This document shows positions 1 through 7,828 of a DNA stretch of 19,044 nucleotides, one piece after another. How positions within the stretch are numbered: position 1 is the first letter of the stretch; the number at the start of each line of letters is the position of its first letter. The translations under genes and the position numbers were made by a program. Below the pieces are notes generated by a model. The model saw nothing but the letters and a program-made list of their open reading frames with translations. It made no database searches and had not been told where the DNA came from. Source of the DNA: CAYNST01 sp964399955 (GTDB lineage Bacteria; Pseudomonadota; Gammaproteobacteria; Pseudomonadales; Cellvibrionaceae); the NCBI GenBank assembly GCA_964399955.1, contig CAYNST010000062.1, positions 1-19,044 on the forward strand. Direction: 5' to 3'.

Positions 1-154
1 CTAGGCTATTGCGCTTGTTGTACGCGTTTATCTGCGGCTTTGCAAGCCGACATCCGCTTGCTGGAACGGCAGATTTTGCCCATGCCGGTTGGGTATTTGA
101 ACCGCTTGGCATTGGGCTGCCTGCCGCCACTTCGGCTTGCCGTGCGGGACTGTT
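1..154. other. Left-edge stretch without a supportable gene
   Basis: This stretch lies downstream of the TIGR02270 stop. A minus-strand frame stays open from an ATG at 112 to the left edge, but it has only a weak ribosome site (GGCAGG) and its residues match nothing I recognise. A plus-strand frame from position 9 overlaps the end of the TIGR02270 gene on the other strand and looks like a shadow. A perfect hairpin, CGGCTT-TGC-AAGCCG (35-49), has no T-run on either side, so I do not call it a terminator. Confidence 0.4.
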
Positions 155-1408
155 TCAAATGACCCGGCGCTTGGCATTCACAAGCGGTTGATCAGGCTCC
201 AGCAGTGCCAGCTCCAAGGCCGCTGCCAAACGGCTGCGTTGCCCGCCGGAGGTCAGTATTTGTTTTAAGTTGTCTTTGCCAATGAGCCTTCCCTGCAAAT
301 AGCGTTTGCCCATGACAAATTGCGACTGGCTCCTCTGCCAGGCTGCGGCAACCTTGGCGGGGTCCGGGTAGGGCAGGTGTTCGTCCTCATCCCACCCAAG
401 GTCTTCATCCTCGGGTTCGTCGTCCCGGCTTTCGGGCAAAGCTTCCGCAGGCAAGGTAAGCGCGTTCTGCTGCAGCTCAATTCCCGTGATGGTGGAAAAG
501 GCTTCACCGGCTAGCCGGGCCAATCCCGGTTCACGCATTTGCCCCAGCAGCCAGGTTACCGCCTGTGGGTCACCCAGGGCTGCGGTGGCTTTGATGGCAT
601 CGCGGGTGTGCAGGGGGTTGCCGGCGAGGGTTTTGATCCCGTTTTTGGCCTCCGCTGGGGGCAGGGCGCGGAACGCCAGTGCCAGCGCCTTGGTGTGGCA
701 GGGGCCGGGCTGCAGGGCAAACGCTTGCAGATGTTTTGCGGCGGAGCGGTCGCCGAGCAGCACGGCCGACCAACAGGCCCAGAAGACGATTTGCGGGTCG
801 TCTGCGCCCATGGCCACCTGCAGAGCAGGCTCCAGATCCCGGCGTTTCAGTTCGCCAATCAGGCGCAGGGCGCGTGCCCAAAGGGTGGGGTGCGCCCGGC
901 AGCCCGCGCTATTCAATAGGGCGTTAAGCCGCTGCTGCGGGTCTTCCCGGCGCACACTGCAGGCGGCCAGGGCCAAGTGCTGGTGGCGGGCGTCGTCACT
1001 GCCCAGCAGGCGTTTTAACCAGTTGTGGCAGTGGTTTGGCGGCAGCCAGCCAAGGGCCGAGATCAAGCCCGGCAGCGCCTGGTCGTGCTCCAGGCCTGCG
1101 CCAATCACCTGCTCAATTTTTTGCTCATCCTGACCAGTGAAAGCAAGCAACGCTGCTACAAAGACCTCACCCGGCTCACCGAGGTGCAGGGCGCCGGAGC
1201 AGAGCGCCCACGCCTGCTCCGGCGCGGTCATCAGCAGTGTCACTTGTGCTGTCAGGCGCTGCTCAAGCGCGGCCAGGTCGCTGACAAAATAATGGGGTTG
1301 GGTCTGGGCAATTGAGCGCAACAGCCACAAAAAAGCGGCATCGTCGGCGCAGCGTTCGAAGATATGCGCATACGCGTTCACAGTTTGCGATCCATCTATT
1401 GGTGTCAT
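155..1408 (-). CDS. TIGR02270 family protein (T6SS-associated, HEAT-like repeats)
   Basis: A 417-residue protein of the TIGR02270 family, which is regularly encoded beside DUF2169 and PAAR/VgrG-type genes of type VI secretion loci. Its molecular role is not established; helper or adaptor work in loading an effector is the usual guess. The sequence is Leu/Ala-rich with repeated helical pairs (about residues 60-320) resembling HEAT repeats. A very acidic linker (about 327-350) and a basic C-terminal segment follow. There is no signal peptide or membrane segment, so it should be cytoplasmic. The ATG lies one base beyond the TGA of the DUF2169 gene, with a GGGG stretch inside the end of that gene as the likely ribosome site, so translation is probably coupled. 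Family assignment is good; function is open. Confidence 0.85.
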   Translation of the reverse strand: MTPIDGSQTVNAYAHIFERCADDAAFLWLLRSIAQTQPHYFVSDLAALEQRLTAQVTLLMTAPEQAWALCSGALHLGEPGEVFVAALLAFTGQDEQKIEQVIGAGLEHDQALPGLISALGWLPPNHCHNWLKRLLGSDDARHQHLALAACSVRREDPQQRLNALLNSAGCRAHPTLWARALRLIGELKRRDLEPALQVAMGADDPQIVFWACWSAVLLGDRSAAKHLQAFALQPGPCHTKALALAFRALPPAEAKNGIKTLAGNPLHTRDAIKATAALGDPQAVTWLLGQMREPGLARLAGEAFSTITGIELQQNALTLPAEALPESRDDEPEDEDLGWDEDEHLPYPDPAKVAAAWQRSQSQFVMGKRYLQGRLIGKDNLKQILTSGGQRSRLAAALELALLEPDQPLVNAKRRVI

Positions 1409-1409
1409 A

Positions 1410-2399
1410 TCAGCCCCGCATACTCACCGACACCTGACCCACCTGGTGCGCGTGGTTGCACACCAGGGCTGCGCGCCAGGTCAGCGACAATTGCAATTGT
1501 TCTGTGTCGATAAACACCGTTTCCAGTTTGAAGGGCATCAGGTGTTCTTTACCCGCCAAAAATGCTGAATGACGCAACTGTACCTGCGGCAGTTTGAACA
1601 CAAAGTCGCCACCCGGGTGCATGCCGCGGATGTGCACCGCTTCGCCGCCCTGCAAAAAGCCTCTGCAGATCAAGTCGGGGTGAGCACAATTCATGAACCG
1701 TGGCGAGTAGTCGTCCGGCAAATAGGGTGCGCGCTCTTGTTGCCATAGCTGGTCGTAGGTACCGGCATAGGCCGTGCGCGGCTGCCAGTAGGGTGCAATG
1801 GCGGCAAGGCAGGCGGGCGCGGGTGTGTCGCGCACATCGGTGATCAGCTGTTGGGGGCATTCCAGATTGGGCAGCGGAAACCCATTCAGTTCATCGGGCG
1901 CCCGCTCCCCGGCAAAGCCCAGGCCCACCGGGTTGCGCGCCTCAATGGCGGCGACCTCGCCGTTCACGGCATGGGTTCCGCCAAAGGCACGTTCATATAC
2001 CAGTGGTATTTTGACAAAGGCCTGCGGCGCCGTTTTGCGGCCCTGCTCCCAATAGCGGTCGCCAAAAACGCGCAAGGTTTTGTGAATGTCGCCCAGTTGC
2101 ACGCTAACGTCCATCTGCGGCACAGGTGTTGCGTCCGGCGCACAGGCGCAGCCGGCAATAATCACATCCGTGGCGGCTTTGCCGGGGTGAAAATCCGAGG
2201 CGAAACGCAAACTGGAGTTTGGAGGTTCTGCCCAGTAAACATCTTCTTTATACGGTTCTGTCTGCTCATCCAGCAGCGTCCATTGCCGGCCTATTTTGAA
2301 CGAGGCTTTCACCATCGTGTAAAGGGTATCTACGCCCTGTTCATTGGGGAAGAGCGCCATGGCCGCAGCATAGGGTGTGGTGTTTTTGAGTTGTAGCAT
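1410..2399 (-). CDS. DUF2169 domain-containing protein (T6SS-associated)
   Basis: A 329-residue DUF2169 protein. The N-terminus (NTTPYAAAMALFPNEQGVD, then VKASFKIG and the DVYWAEPPNSSLRFASD region) is characteristic of the family. DUF2169 proteins are encoded in T6SS accessory clusters next to VgrG, PAAR-like proteins and effectors and are thought to act as adaptors or chaperones for cargo loading; this role is inferred from the family. There is no signal peptide or transmembrane segment, so it should be cytoplasmic. It lies 67 bases after the DUF6484 gene and one base before the TIGR02270 gene on the same strand, so the three are probably one transcript. The length is normal for the family and the frame is intact. 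The ribosome site before ATG 2399 is weak (a GGA about 10 bases upstream). Confidence 0.88.
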   Translation of the reverse strand: MLQLKNTTPYAAAMALFPNEQGVDTLYTMVKASFKIGRQWTLLDEQTEPYKEDVYWAEPPNSSLRFASDFHPGKAATDVIIAGCACAPDATPVPQMDVSVQLGDIHKTLRVFGDRYWEQGRKTAPQAFVKIPLVYERAFGGTHAVNGEVAAIEARNPVGLGFAGERAPDELNGFPLPNLECPQQLITDVRDTPAPACLAAIAPYWQPRTAYAGTYDQLWQQERAPYLPDDYSPRFMNCAHPDLICRGFLQGGEAVHIRGMHPGGDFVFKLPQVQLRHSAFLAGKEHLMPFKLETVFIDTEQLQLSLTWRAALVCNHAHQVGQVSVSMRG

Positions 2400-2466
2400 C
2401 CTGCAAATCCATTACAAGCCTAAGCTGTGGGCCTGGCGTAGCTTTGGTGAAGATCAGACGGGCCGG

Positions 2467-3024
2467 TCAGTTTACCTGCACCGAGCCGCCCAAAATGCGA
2501 TTGACACCGCTGGAGCGGCTGAGCAGGTATTTCCCACGAATGATTATTTTACCCGCCCTGGTCAGAGTAATGCTGGCTTCCCCACAACGCAGCACAATTT
2601 CCTTTTTGCCTTCTATCAGCACGGCCTCGCCATCCACCAGGGCGGCTGTTGGTTGCGCATTTTCCGCGCTGGCAGAGTCTGCGGGTGGGGCTTGAGTTGC
2701 TTGTGGCTCTTCTGCGGCAAAACTGTCCAGCAAAGAATAGAGGGGGCTGTGCAGCAGGCCGAGGATGACGGGCTTGCTCAAGTCGCCTTCGGCAAACAGC
2801 AGCGCAACCTGCCGACCGATTTGCTGCCGGGTCAAGTTAACGGTGGACACGGCAATCAGTGCGTCCGGCTGGGGGTTTTCATTGAATTCGACCAAGGGTT
2901 TGCCCTCGGCGCTAAGCCCGACAAAGTGGCCCAGCACCACTTCGCCTGGTTGAAGGCCAGATTCTGTTGCCGATTCGGACTCCGGTGCAGATGTCGGCGT
3001 GCCCGCCATGCCTTGGTAAGTCAT
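2467..3024 (-). CDS. DUF6484 domain-containing protein (T6SS-associated)
   Basis: A 185-residue protein starting at ATG 3024. The reading frame extends upstream to 3234, but GAGGGAC lies a normal distance before 3024 and recognisable family sequence begins only after it. The core (about residues 23-80, GEVVLGHFVGLSAEGKPLVEF through KPVILGLLHSP) matches DUF6484. The C-terminal part, ending RSSGVNRILGGSVQVN, resembles the end of VgrG-associated spike-like proteins. The segment between them is Ala/Pro/Glu-rich and probably flexible. DUF6484 proteins are found with DUF2169 and TIGR02270 in T6SS islands; their exact role is not established. It is the first gene of the minus-strand trio and divergent from the TonB receptor, so its promoter should lie in 3025-3266. 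No VgrG, PAAR or effector gene is visible in the window. Confidence 0.82.
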   Translation of the reverse strand: MTYQGMAGTPTSAPESESATESGLQPGEVVLGHFVGLSAEGKPLVEFNENPQPDALIAVSTVNLTRQQIGRQVALLFAEGDLSKPVILGLLHSPLYSLLDSFAAEEPQATQAPPADSASAENAQPTAALVDGEAVLIEGKKEIVLRCGEASITLTRAGKIIIRGKYLLSRSSGVNRILGGSVQVN

Positions 3025-3119
3025 TGTTCGTCCCTCAAAGGTACAGATCCTGAAATTCCCGCATGCCCTGTTGGCCGCACTCAAAGGCCGGGGCAGCGGG
3101 CTTGTCGTCATCATATCGC

Positions 3120-3136
3120 TTTCCCCCATTGGGAAA
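3120..3136. promoter_or_regulatory. Inverted repeat in the divergent promoter region
   Basis: A perfect TTTCCC-CCATT-GGGAAA inverted repeat lies between the divergent DUF6484 and TonB receptor genes. It could bind a dimeric regulator of either gene. There is no known-consensus match I can name, so only the symmetry is supported. Confidence 0.3.
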
Positions 3137-3209
3137 CAGTGCCCGCCGGGTCTTCCGTTGCCAGCAGTGGAGCGGGGAAGAGAGGAAAGAAGGGTCGACC
3201 GCCAGTGGA

Positions 3210-3222
3210 GATACAATGTATC
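3210..3222. promoter_or_regulatory. Palindrome, possible Zur/Fur-type operator
   Basis: GATACA-A-TGTATC is a perfect 6-1-6 palindrome lying 45-57 bases before the ATG of the TonB receptor. It has the symmetry and AT-rich centre of Fur-family boxes and matches 9 of 13 positions of a Zur-like core (GTTATAATATAAC). Given the receptor's histidine-rich loops, zinc control by Zur is an attractive reading, but the match is imperfect and this is inference. Confidence 0.35.
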
Positions 3223-3266
3223 ATTCGCCCGCACTTGACCTCAGGCATGGCTTGGAGCCCTCATCA

Positions 3267-5654
3267 ATGAAACAGCTATTTCTTTTCTGCAGCTTGTTCA
3301 CCCTCTCCGCGACCGCATCGGCCGAGCGGCTGGTGGGAAGGGTGATGGACGGCTTCGGTCGCCCTATCCCAGCCGCCCAGGTGGAAATAGTGGGCAGTAG
3401 TGTGCGCGCTCGCACCGACCAGGCGGGGCAATTCATCTTGGATGTGGAGCCGGAGCGGGTTGACGAATTGCACGTGCGCGCCACCGGCTACAGCCACCAG
3501 ATCATCCATTTGCACGGTGAGCAGCAAGGTCCGCTGGAGATTAGGCTGCACGGCACGGTGTTGGAGGAGATAGACGTCATCGGCCTGCCCATTCATGCGT
3601 CTACCATGCGTTCGGTACAGGCAATTGCTGTGCTTGGCGGAGAGGAGTTGCGCAACCGGCAGGCGTCTACCTTGGGGGACACTCTCAAGTACGAGGTCGG
3701 TGTGCACTCCAGTTATTTTGGCCCGGTGGCCAGCAGCCCGATTATCCGCGGGCTGGACGGCCCGAGGGTGCTGATCACCCAGAACGGTTTGGATGTGGGC
3801 GATGCCTCCCGCGTGGGTCCCGACCATGTGGTAGCCGTGGAGGCGGCCACGGCGCGGCAGATAGAAATTCTGCGCGGCCCCGCCACCCTGTTCTACGGCA
3901 CAGGCGCCATTGGCGGGGTGGTCAATGTGGTGGACGACCGGGTGCCGGAGGACAAGCGGACCCGCGGGGCGTTTTTACTGGGCCACAACAGCCTGGCCGG
4001 CGAAGACGAAGCTTCCGTCAGTTACACCTCTGGCTTGGGGCAATTTGCCTATCATATCGACGGCTTCTGGCGCGACGGTGACGACTACCGGATACCGGGG
4101 GCGCAGGGCGGGCACGACGGCCGGCTGGAAAACAGCGCCTCCCAGTCGCAGGGCTTCAATCTGGGCGGCAGTTGGTTGCTGGACAACGGCTATATCGGGC
4201 TTTCCTACGGGCGCCTGGATCGTCTGAATGGTGTGCCGGGGCACGGTCACGCCGAGAGCGATCACCAAGAGGAGGAACCCCATGAGGAGGCGATCTATTC
4301 CGAGCTGAAACAGGATCGTTGGCAACTGTTGAGTGAGTTGGATCTGGACGGCCGGGTTCTGGCCGCCATCAACACGCGCATGGGGTTCAGTGAGTACCGC
4401 CATGCGGAAATCCATGCCGAGGACGACGCCGAACTGCATCTGGGGCACGAGCACGAGGCGGACACCGTGTTCGTAAACCGCACTCTCCAGGCGCGCGTTG
4501 ACCTGGAGCACCAGGAGTTTGCCCGCTGGCACGGCGCTTTGTCACTGGAGTTCAAACAGCAGGAGTTTGAAGCCATGGGCGAGGAAGCCTTTACCCCGCC
4601 GTCCACTACCCAGCGCTTAGGCGTGGCGCTGGTTGAGGAGCGCCACGCGGGCAACTTCCTGTGGCAGTTGGGTGCCCGGATTGAGTCCGTGCGTATGGAT
4701 GCCGACCCATTTGCTGCGGACCTGCACCTGCATGACGAGCAGGGGCAGGAGGTCGAAGCCGGTCAATATCTGGTGTTTGACCGGGTGGCGTTCAACCCTT
4801 TCAGCCTCTCGGCCGGGTTTGTATGGGACTTTCGACCTGCCTATAAATTGGCGCTGTCGCTGAGCCACGCCGAGCGTGCGCCCTCGGCGGCGGAGGTATT
4901 TTCACTGGGCCCCCACATCGGCGCGCGCTCATTTGAGGTAGGCGCGCTCTTCTCCATTGACGAAGAAAGCCCGGGCGCCTATTTTTTTGAGATGGACGGC
5001 GGCAGTATAGGCAAGGAGACATCCAATAACATAGACCTGAGCCTACGGCGCCACGAAGGGGATTTGGGCTTTGTGCTTAACGCGTTTTACAACCGCGTAT
5101 CCGACTACTATTACCCGCAGGCCACTGGCCTCACCACCGAGGACCTGTTTGGTCACGAGGTGGACGCCGAGGACGATCATGGCGGGCACGACCACGCCGG
5201 GGTACTGCCGGTCTTTATGTTTGAGCAGGCGGACGCGAGTTTTTATGGCCTGGAGGCCGAGCTTGCCTGGCAGATGGCCACACCGCTTAAGTGGACGCTT
5301 TGGGGAGACGCCATTCGCGGCCGCCTGGGCGGCGGTGGCAACCTGCCGCGCATTCCGCCGCTGCGCCTTGGCAGCCAGCTCAGCTATAGCCACGGTGCCT
5401 GGTTTGCCGAACTCAGCGCCGTACGCTACTTTGATCAAAACCGCGTGGCGGAATTTGAGACGCCTACGGCCGGCTATACCCTGGTGGATGCCCACCTGTC
5501 CTACACCTTTGAGCTGAGCGGTCTGGCGCTTTCGCTGTTTGCCAAGGGGGTGAATCTGGGTAATCAGGAGGCGCGGGTGCACTCGTCTTTCTTGAAGGAT
5601 TTGGCGCCTTTGCCCGGGCGGGGCTTCAGCGTGGGATTGCGCGGCGAGTTTTAA
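3267..5654 (+). CDS. TonB-dependent receptor, probably for zinc (ZnuD-like)
   Basis: A 795-residue outer-membrane receptor. I chose ATG 3267 because it follows GGAG by 9 bases and opens a clear signal peptide (cleavage near ASA-E, residue 19); the frame is open further upstream without a better start. Order: a carboxypeptidase-regulatory-like domain (about 20-97), a TonB plug (about 115-222, with RGLDGPRVLI and ILRGPATLFYGTGAIGGVVN), then a 22-strand-type barrel ending in Phe. Extracellular-loop candidates are rich in His and acidic residues at about 326-339, 379-396, 486-489 and 630-643 (HGGHDH). ZnuD-type zinc receptors carry such His clusters, so zinc import powered by TonB is likely; copper or nickel cannot be excluded. 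It is divergent from the DUF6484 gene and convergent with the receiver-domain gene, with overlapping stops. Confidence 0.88.
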   Translation: MKQLFLFCSLFTLSATASAERLVGRVMDGFGRPIPAAQVEIVGSSVRARTDQAGQFILDVEPERVDELHVRATGYSHQIIHLHGEQQGPLEIRLHGTVLEEIDVIGLPIHASTMRSVQAIAVLGGEELRNRQASTLGDTLKYEVGVHSSYFGPVASSPIIRGLDGPRVLITQNGLDVGDASRVGPDHVVAVEAATARQIEILRGPATLFYGTGAIGGVVNVVDDRVPEDKRTRGAFLLGHNSLAGEDEASVSYTSGLGQFAYHIDGFWRDGDDYRIPGAQGGHDGRLENSASQSQGFNLGGSWLLDNGYIGLSYGRLDRLNGVPGHGHAESDHQEEEPHEEAIYSELKQDRWQLLSELDLDGRVLAAINTRMGFSEYRHAEIHAEDDAELHLGHEHEADTVFVNRTLQARVDLEHQEFARWHGALSLEFKQQEFEAMGEEAFTPPSTTQRLGVALVEERHAGNFLWQLGARIESVRMDADPFAADLHLHDEQGQEVEAGQYLVFDRVAFNPFSLSAGFVWDFRPAYKLALSLSHAERAPSAAEVFSLGPHIGARSFEVGALFSIDEESPGAYFFEMDGGSIGKETSNNIDLSLRRHEGDLGFVLNAFYNRVSDYYYPQATGLTTEDLFGHEVDAEDDHGGHDHAGVLPVFMFEQADASFYGLEAELAWQMATPLKWTLWGDAIRGRLGGGGNLPRIPPLRLGSQLSYSHGAWFAELSAVRYFDQNRVAEFETPTAGYTLVDAHLSYTFELSGLALSLFAKGVNLGNQEARVHSSFLKDLAPLPGRGFSVGLRGEF

Positions 5655-6067
5655 AGCAGAAGCTGACTGGCGGTATGGGCACTTTGGTCCAGGTTCAACA
5701 ATATACGCACCATGCGGCGCAGGCTGTCCTGGTCAATGGGTTTGCCCAGCAGGGCGTCGGCGCCGGCGTTTTTGGCTTTGCTCAACAGGCTGGGCACCGC
5801 GTCGGACACCACCAGAATTTTGGTGGCGTGATTGGGCATGGCTTTGATGTTGTAGATGACTTCCAAACCGGACATGCCCGCCAAGGCCAGGTCCACCGTA
5901 ACCAAAGCCGGCTTGCGGTGGTAGAACTCAAAGTTGGCATCGTAGCCGTTGTGTACCTGCACGGCCTCCAGGCCCATTTGTGACAATACGTCAGAGATGG
6001 TATTGGCAGCGGCAAGATCTGCGTCGACGATAAGTACTTCAAGGTTGTCAATATCCAAAACGCACAT
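5651..6067 (-). CDS. Stand-alone response regulator receiver protein
   Basis: A 138-residue single-domain receiver protein with no output domain. The phospho-acceptor is Asp59 (VTVDLAL), the switch Ser is Ser88 (VVSDA) and the conserved Lys is Lys109 (GKP). The acidic pocket reads VDAD (residues 14-17) where most receivers have two adjacent acids, so the second Mg-binding position may be altered. Such proteins carry phosphate between a histidine kinase and a partner, as in CheY or Spo0F-like relays. No kinase gene is in the window, so the partner is unknown. Its TAA overlaps the TAA of the TonB receptor on the opposite strand by three bases. A possible promoter -10 (TATACT on the minus strand, 6171-6176) lies about 104 bases upstream; I see no good -35. 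Confidence 0.88.
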   Translation of the reverse strand: MCVLDIDNLEVLIVDADLAAANTISDVLSQMGLEAVQVHNGYDANFEFYHRKPALVTVDLALAGMSGLEVIYNIKAMPNHATKILVVSDAVPSLLSKAKNAGADALLGKPIDQDSLRRMVRILLNLDQSAHTASQLLL

Positions 6068-6381
6068 GCTCTTGTCGGGTCTGTGGGTGACGGCTCAAGC
6101 CACGTTCTTCCGTCGGCATTGGAGTCTGCAGGCCAGGCGGCGGAGACGCACCTTGGGGCTCGGCGTTTTAAGTATAGACAGGGTTAATATAATTATTTGC
6201 TAGGCAGGGGGAGATGACGGAATTAATTTGTTATTTCATACCTGGAGCGGATGCGAGGGCAGCCGCCGTGCACTATTTCATGGGCAGCTGGGTTGCCGGT
6301 TGCAAAGACTTAGGCGGCAATGGATGGGTGGTGCCAGCATGCAGGCAAATGCGGAGCGGCAGCCGGAACGGGAGGAGGGTT

Positions 6382-6395
6382 GTGCAAATTTGCAC
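6382..6395. repeat. Perfect 14-base palindrome
   Basis: GTGCAAATTTGCAC is fully self-complementary, with an AT-rich centre as in a dimeric regulator site. It is about 315 bases upstream of the receiver gene start, rather far for a simple operator. Confidence 0.35.
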
Positions 6396-6478
6396 GTGAT
6401 CTGAACGCTCGTGGGATGAGCGGAATGGTTAAGGCGCGCCTGCGGACGGACATCTAAGGCTGCCGGGTGAAGGGACCC

Positions 6479-6531
6479 GCGCAGGGTAGGGCATATCTGT
6501 GCTCCAGCGCCTGAAGCCCTGCCACCTGCGC
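6479..6531. repeat. Long imperfect inverted repeat (structured element)
   Basis: Two paired blocks, GCGCAGG with CCTGCGC and AGGGC with GCCCT, enclose a 23-base loop; a small internal loop of GT against GCCA separates the blocks. Twelve base pairs are possible. No T-run follows on either strand, so it is not an ordinary intrinsic terminator. Confidence 0.4.
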
Positions 6532-6643
6532 CGGAAGGACGCGCGGATGCACCCGCCACATCCAGCCAGGCCGGCTCAAACATCTAAGGACCACGGCCTT
6601 CCACGACCGGGGCAAGGTTCAGCTACGGCCAGCCCGGGACAGT

Positions 6644-7828
6644 TTAAAGATGGGCGGTTAGAAATATGCGTACGACGCTGGACTCGAACCGGTAGCCGGG
6701 CTCCTCTCCCGGTGCATAGCTGGGACCGAGGGCGCTTTGGTTGCGGCTGTCCGTCAGCTGGGTATTGCGGAAGTTGTCGTAGTCGTAGCGCATGAAATCC
6801 CAAAACATGCCCAGGCTCTGTTTGCGGGTGAAAGGAAGCGGGGCCCGAAATTCATAGGTGAACCCCAGACCCAGGTTGAATATGTCATAGGCGCTAAGCT
6901 CCCTGCTGCGGGAGTGGAATTCGTTGCCCGCCAGCTCCGCCGCCGTGAGTGAGTCGGCATAGAAGTTGGCTTCTGTCTGGCGATACATTCGGCTTTTCAG
7001 CTCCAGTACAAAATTGTCCGCCAGCGGATGAATATAGCGCAGCTCGTAGTTTGCCGCGCTTAAGTCCCAGTTATCCCGGTACAGGCGGCCCTCCAGTCTC
7101 AGGGCGGCCCGATAGGGCAGGTAGTAGATGCTGCGCAAGGTCAGCGCATAGCTGTTGCGGGCATCGGGGAGGGCCTCCGATTGCCAGCGTTCCGCGACCC
7201 CACCCAGCTCTATAGGCTCAATGATACGAACCTCGCGGTAGGGGTTGCTGAGGTAGCCCTGATCTATAACCGTCTCTGCGCCCAGGGCCAGCTTCCAGCT
7301 CTGAGTCAGTATTTGTGACCACTCCAGGCCAAAACGGCGGCGCGAGGCCGATTCAGCAAAGTCTGCCTGCTCGTTGTGCCACAGCGTGTCGTCGCTCTGG
7401 CTGTAGCTCAGCGCCACACTGCTCATACCGGCAAAAAAGTACTGACGCACGCCCAGGCTCAGCGCGTCGGAGCTGAAGTCGTCCCTGCTGGTCTGGCCCA
7501 GGGTAAACCACAACAGAGCGTTGTTTGCCAGCCAGTCTGCTCCAAGCTTGTAGTCGCTGCTTTCGCGGGAATAAGCCGTGGGCCGAGCAAGCTCTTCTAT
7601 GGAGGCATCGGTAATGCTTTGCTGCCGATAATGGGCAAGCAGAGACACCTTCTGCATCACGCTTTTGCGCAGCATTACCGACGGGCCGGTCGCTCTCAGG
7701 CCGCCGCCATCGTAACTTTGGTAGAGAAGATCCAGCCGATCTTCCGGCAGGTTTGCCGCCCACAGGGACTGTACGTTTGCGCCAAGCAAAAAAACCGTCG
7801 CGGCCAGCCACCCTGGGTTAACAGCCAC
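6644..7828 (-). CDS. DUF3570 domain-containing outer-membrane beta-barrel protein
   Basis: A 394-residue protein of the DUF3570 family. It has a signal peptide (cleavage near SLWA-AN, residue 24) followed by alternating amphipathic strands with many Tyr, Trp and Phe, as expected of an outer-membrane barrel. The start is GTG 7828, supported by GGGAGG five bases upstream inside the DUF4266 gene; the two genes overlap by 11 bases, so translation is probably coupled. DUF3570 and DUF4266 genes are typically neighbours in other genomes, which supports both calls. The function of the family is unknown; it may be a channel or an outer-membrane partner of the redox proteins encoded upstream. It is the last gene of the six-gene minus-strand operon and I see no intrinsic terminator directly after it. 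Confidence 0.88.
   Translation of the reverse strand: MAVNPGWLAATVFLLGANVQSLWAANLPEDRLDLLYQSYDGGGLRATGPSVMLRKSVMQKVSLLAHYRQQSITDASIEELARPTAYSRESSDYKLGADWLANNALLWFTLGQTSRDDFSSDALSLGVRQYFFAGMSSVALSYSQSDDTLWHNEQADFAESASRRRFGLEWSQILTQSWKLALGAETVIDQGYLSNPYREVRIIEPIELGGVAERWQSEALPDARNSYALTLRSIYYLPYRAALRLEGRLYRDNWDLSAANYELRYIHPLADNFVLELKSRMYRQTEANFYADSLTAAELAGNEFHSRSRELSAYDIFNLGLGFTYEFRAPLPFTRKQSLGMFWDFMRYDYDNFRNTQLTDSRNQSALGPSYAPGEEPGYRFESSVVRIFLTAHL

Larger units (their letters stand above)
6068..6643. other. Gene-free stretch with several inverted repeats
   Basis: This lies between the receiver gene start and the DUF3570 stop, both on the minus strand. No frame looks like a real gene. It holds a perfect 14-base palindrome GTGCAAATTTGCAC (6382-6395) and a stem TGCCGGGT/ACCCGcGCA around 6460-6483. 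A long two-part stem pairs GCGCAGG (6479-6485) and AGGGC (6488-6492) with GCCCT (6516-6520) and CCTGCGC (6525-6531). The right part, about 6430-6640, is notably GC-rich and could be a structured RNA, but I cannot match it to RNase P, tmRNA, 6S, SRP RNA or a known riboswitch. Confidence 0.5.

Noticed and set aside
35..49. Terminator at the left edge (CGGCTT-TGC-AAGCCG)
   Set aside because: No T-run follows the hairpin in either direction.
6214..6399. 61-codon plus-strand open frame after a GGGGGAG stretch
   Set aside because: The purine stretch touches the ATG, too close for a ribosome site, and the residues show no fold or family.
6430..6640. Cobalamin-type riboswitch, from GCCACCTGCGCCGGAAGG and AGCCAGG-like fragments on the plus strand
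   Set aside because: The conserved boxes are incomplete and no plus-strand gene follows; the next genes are on the opposite strand.
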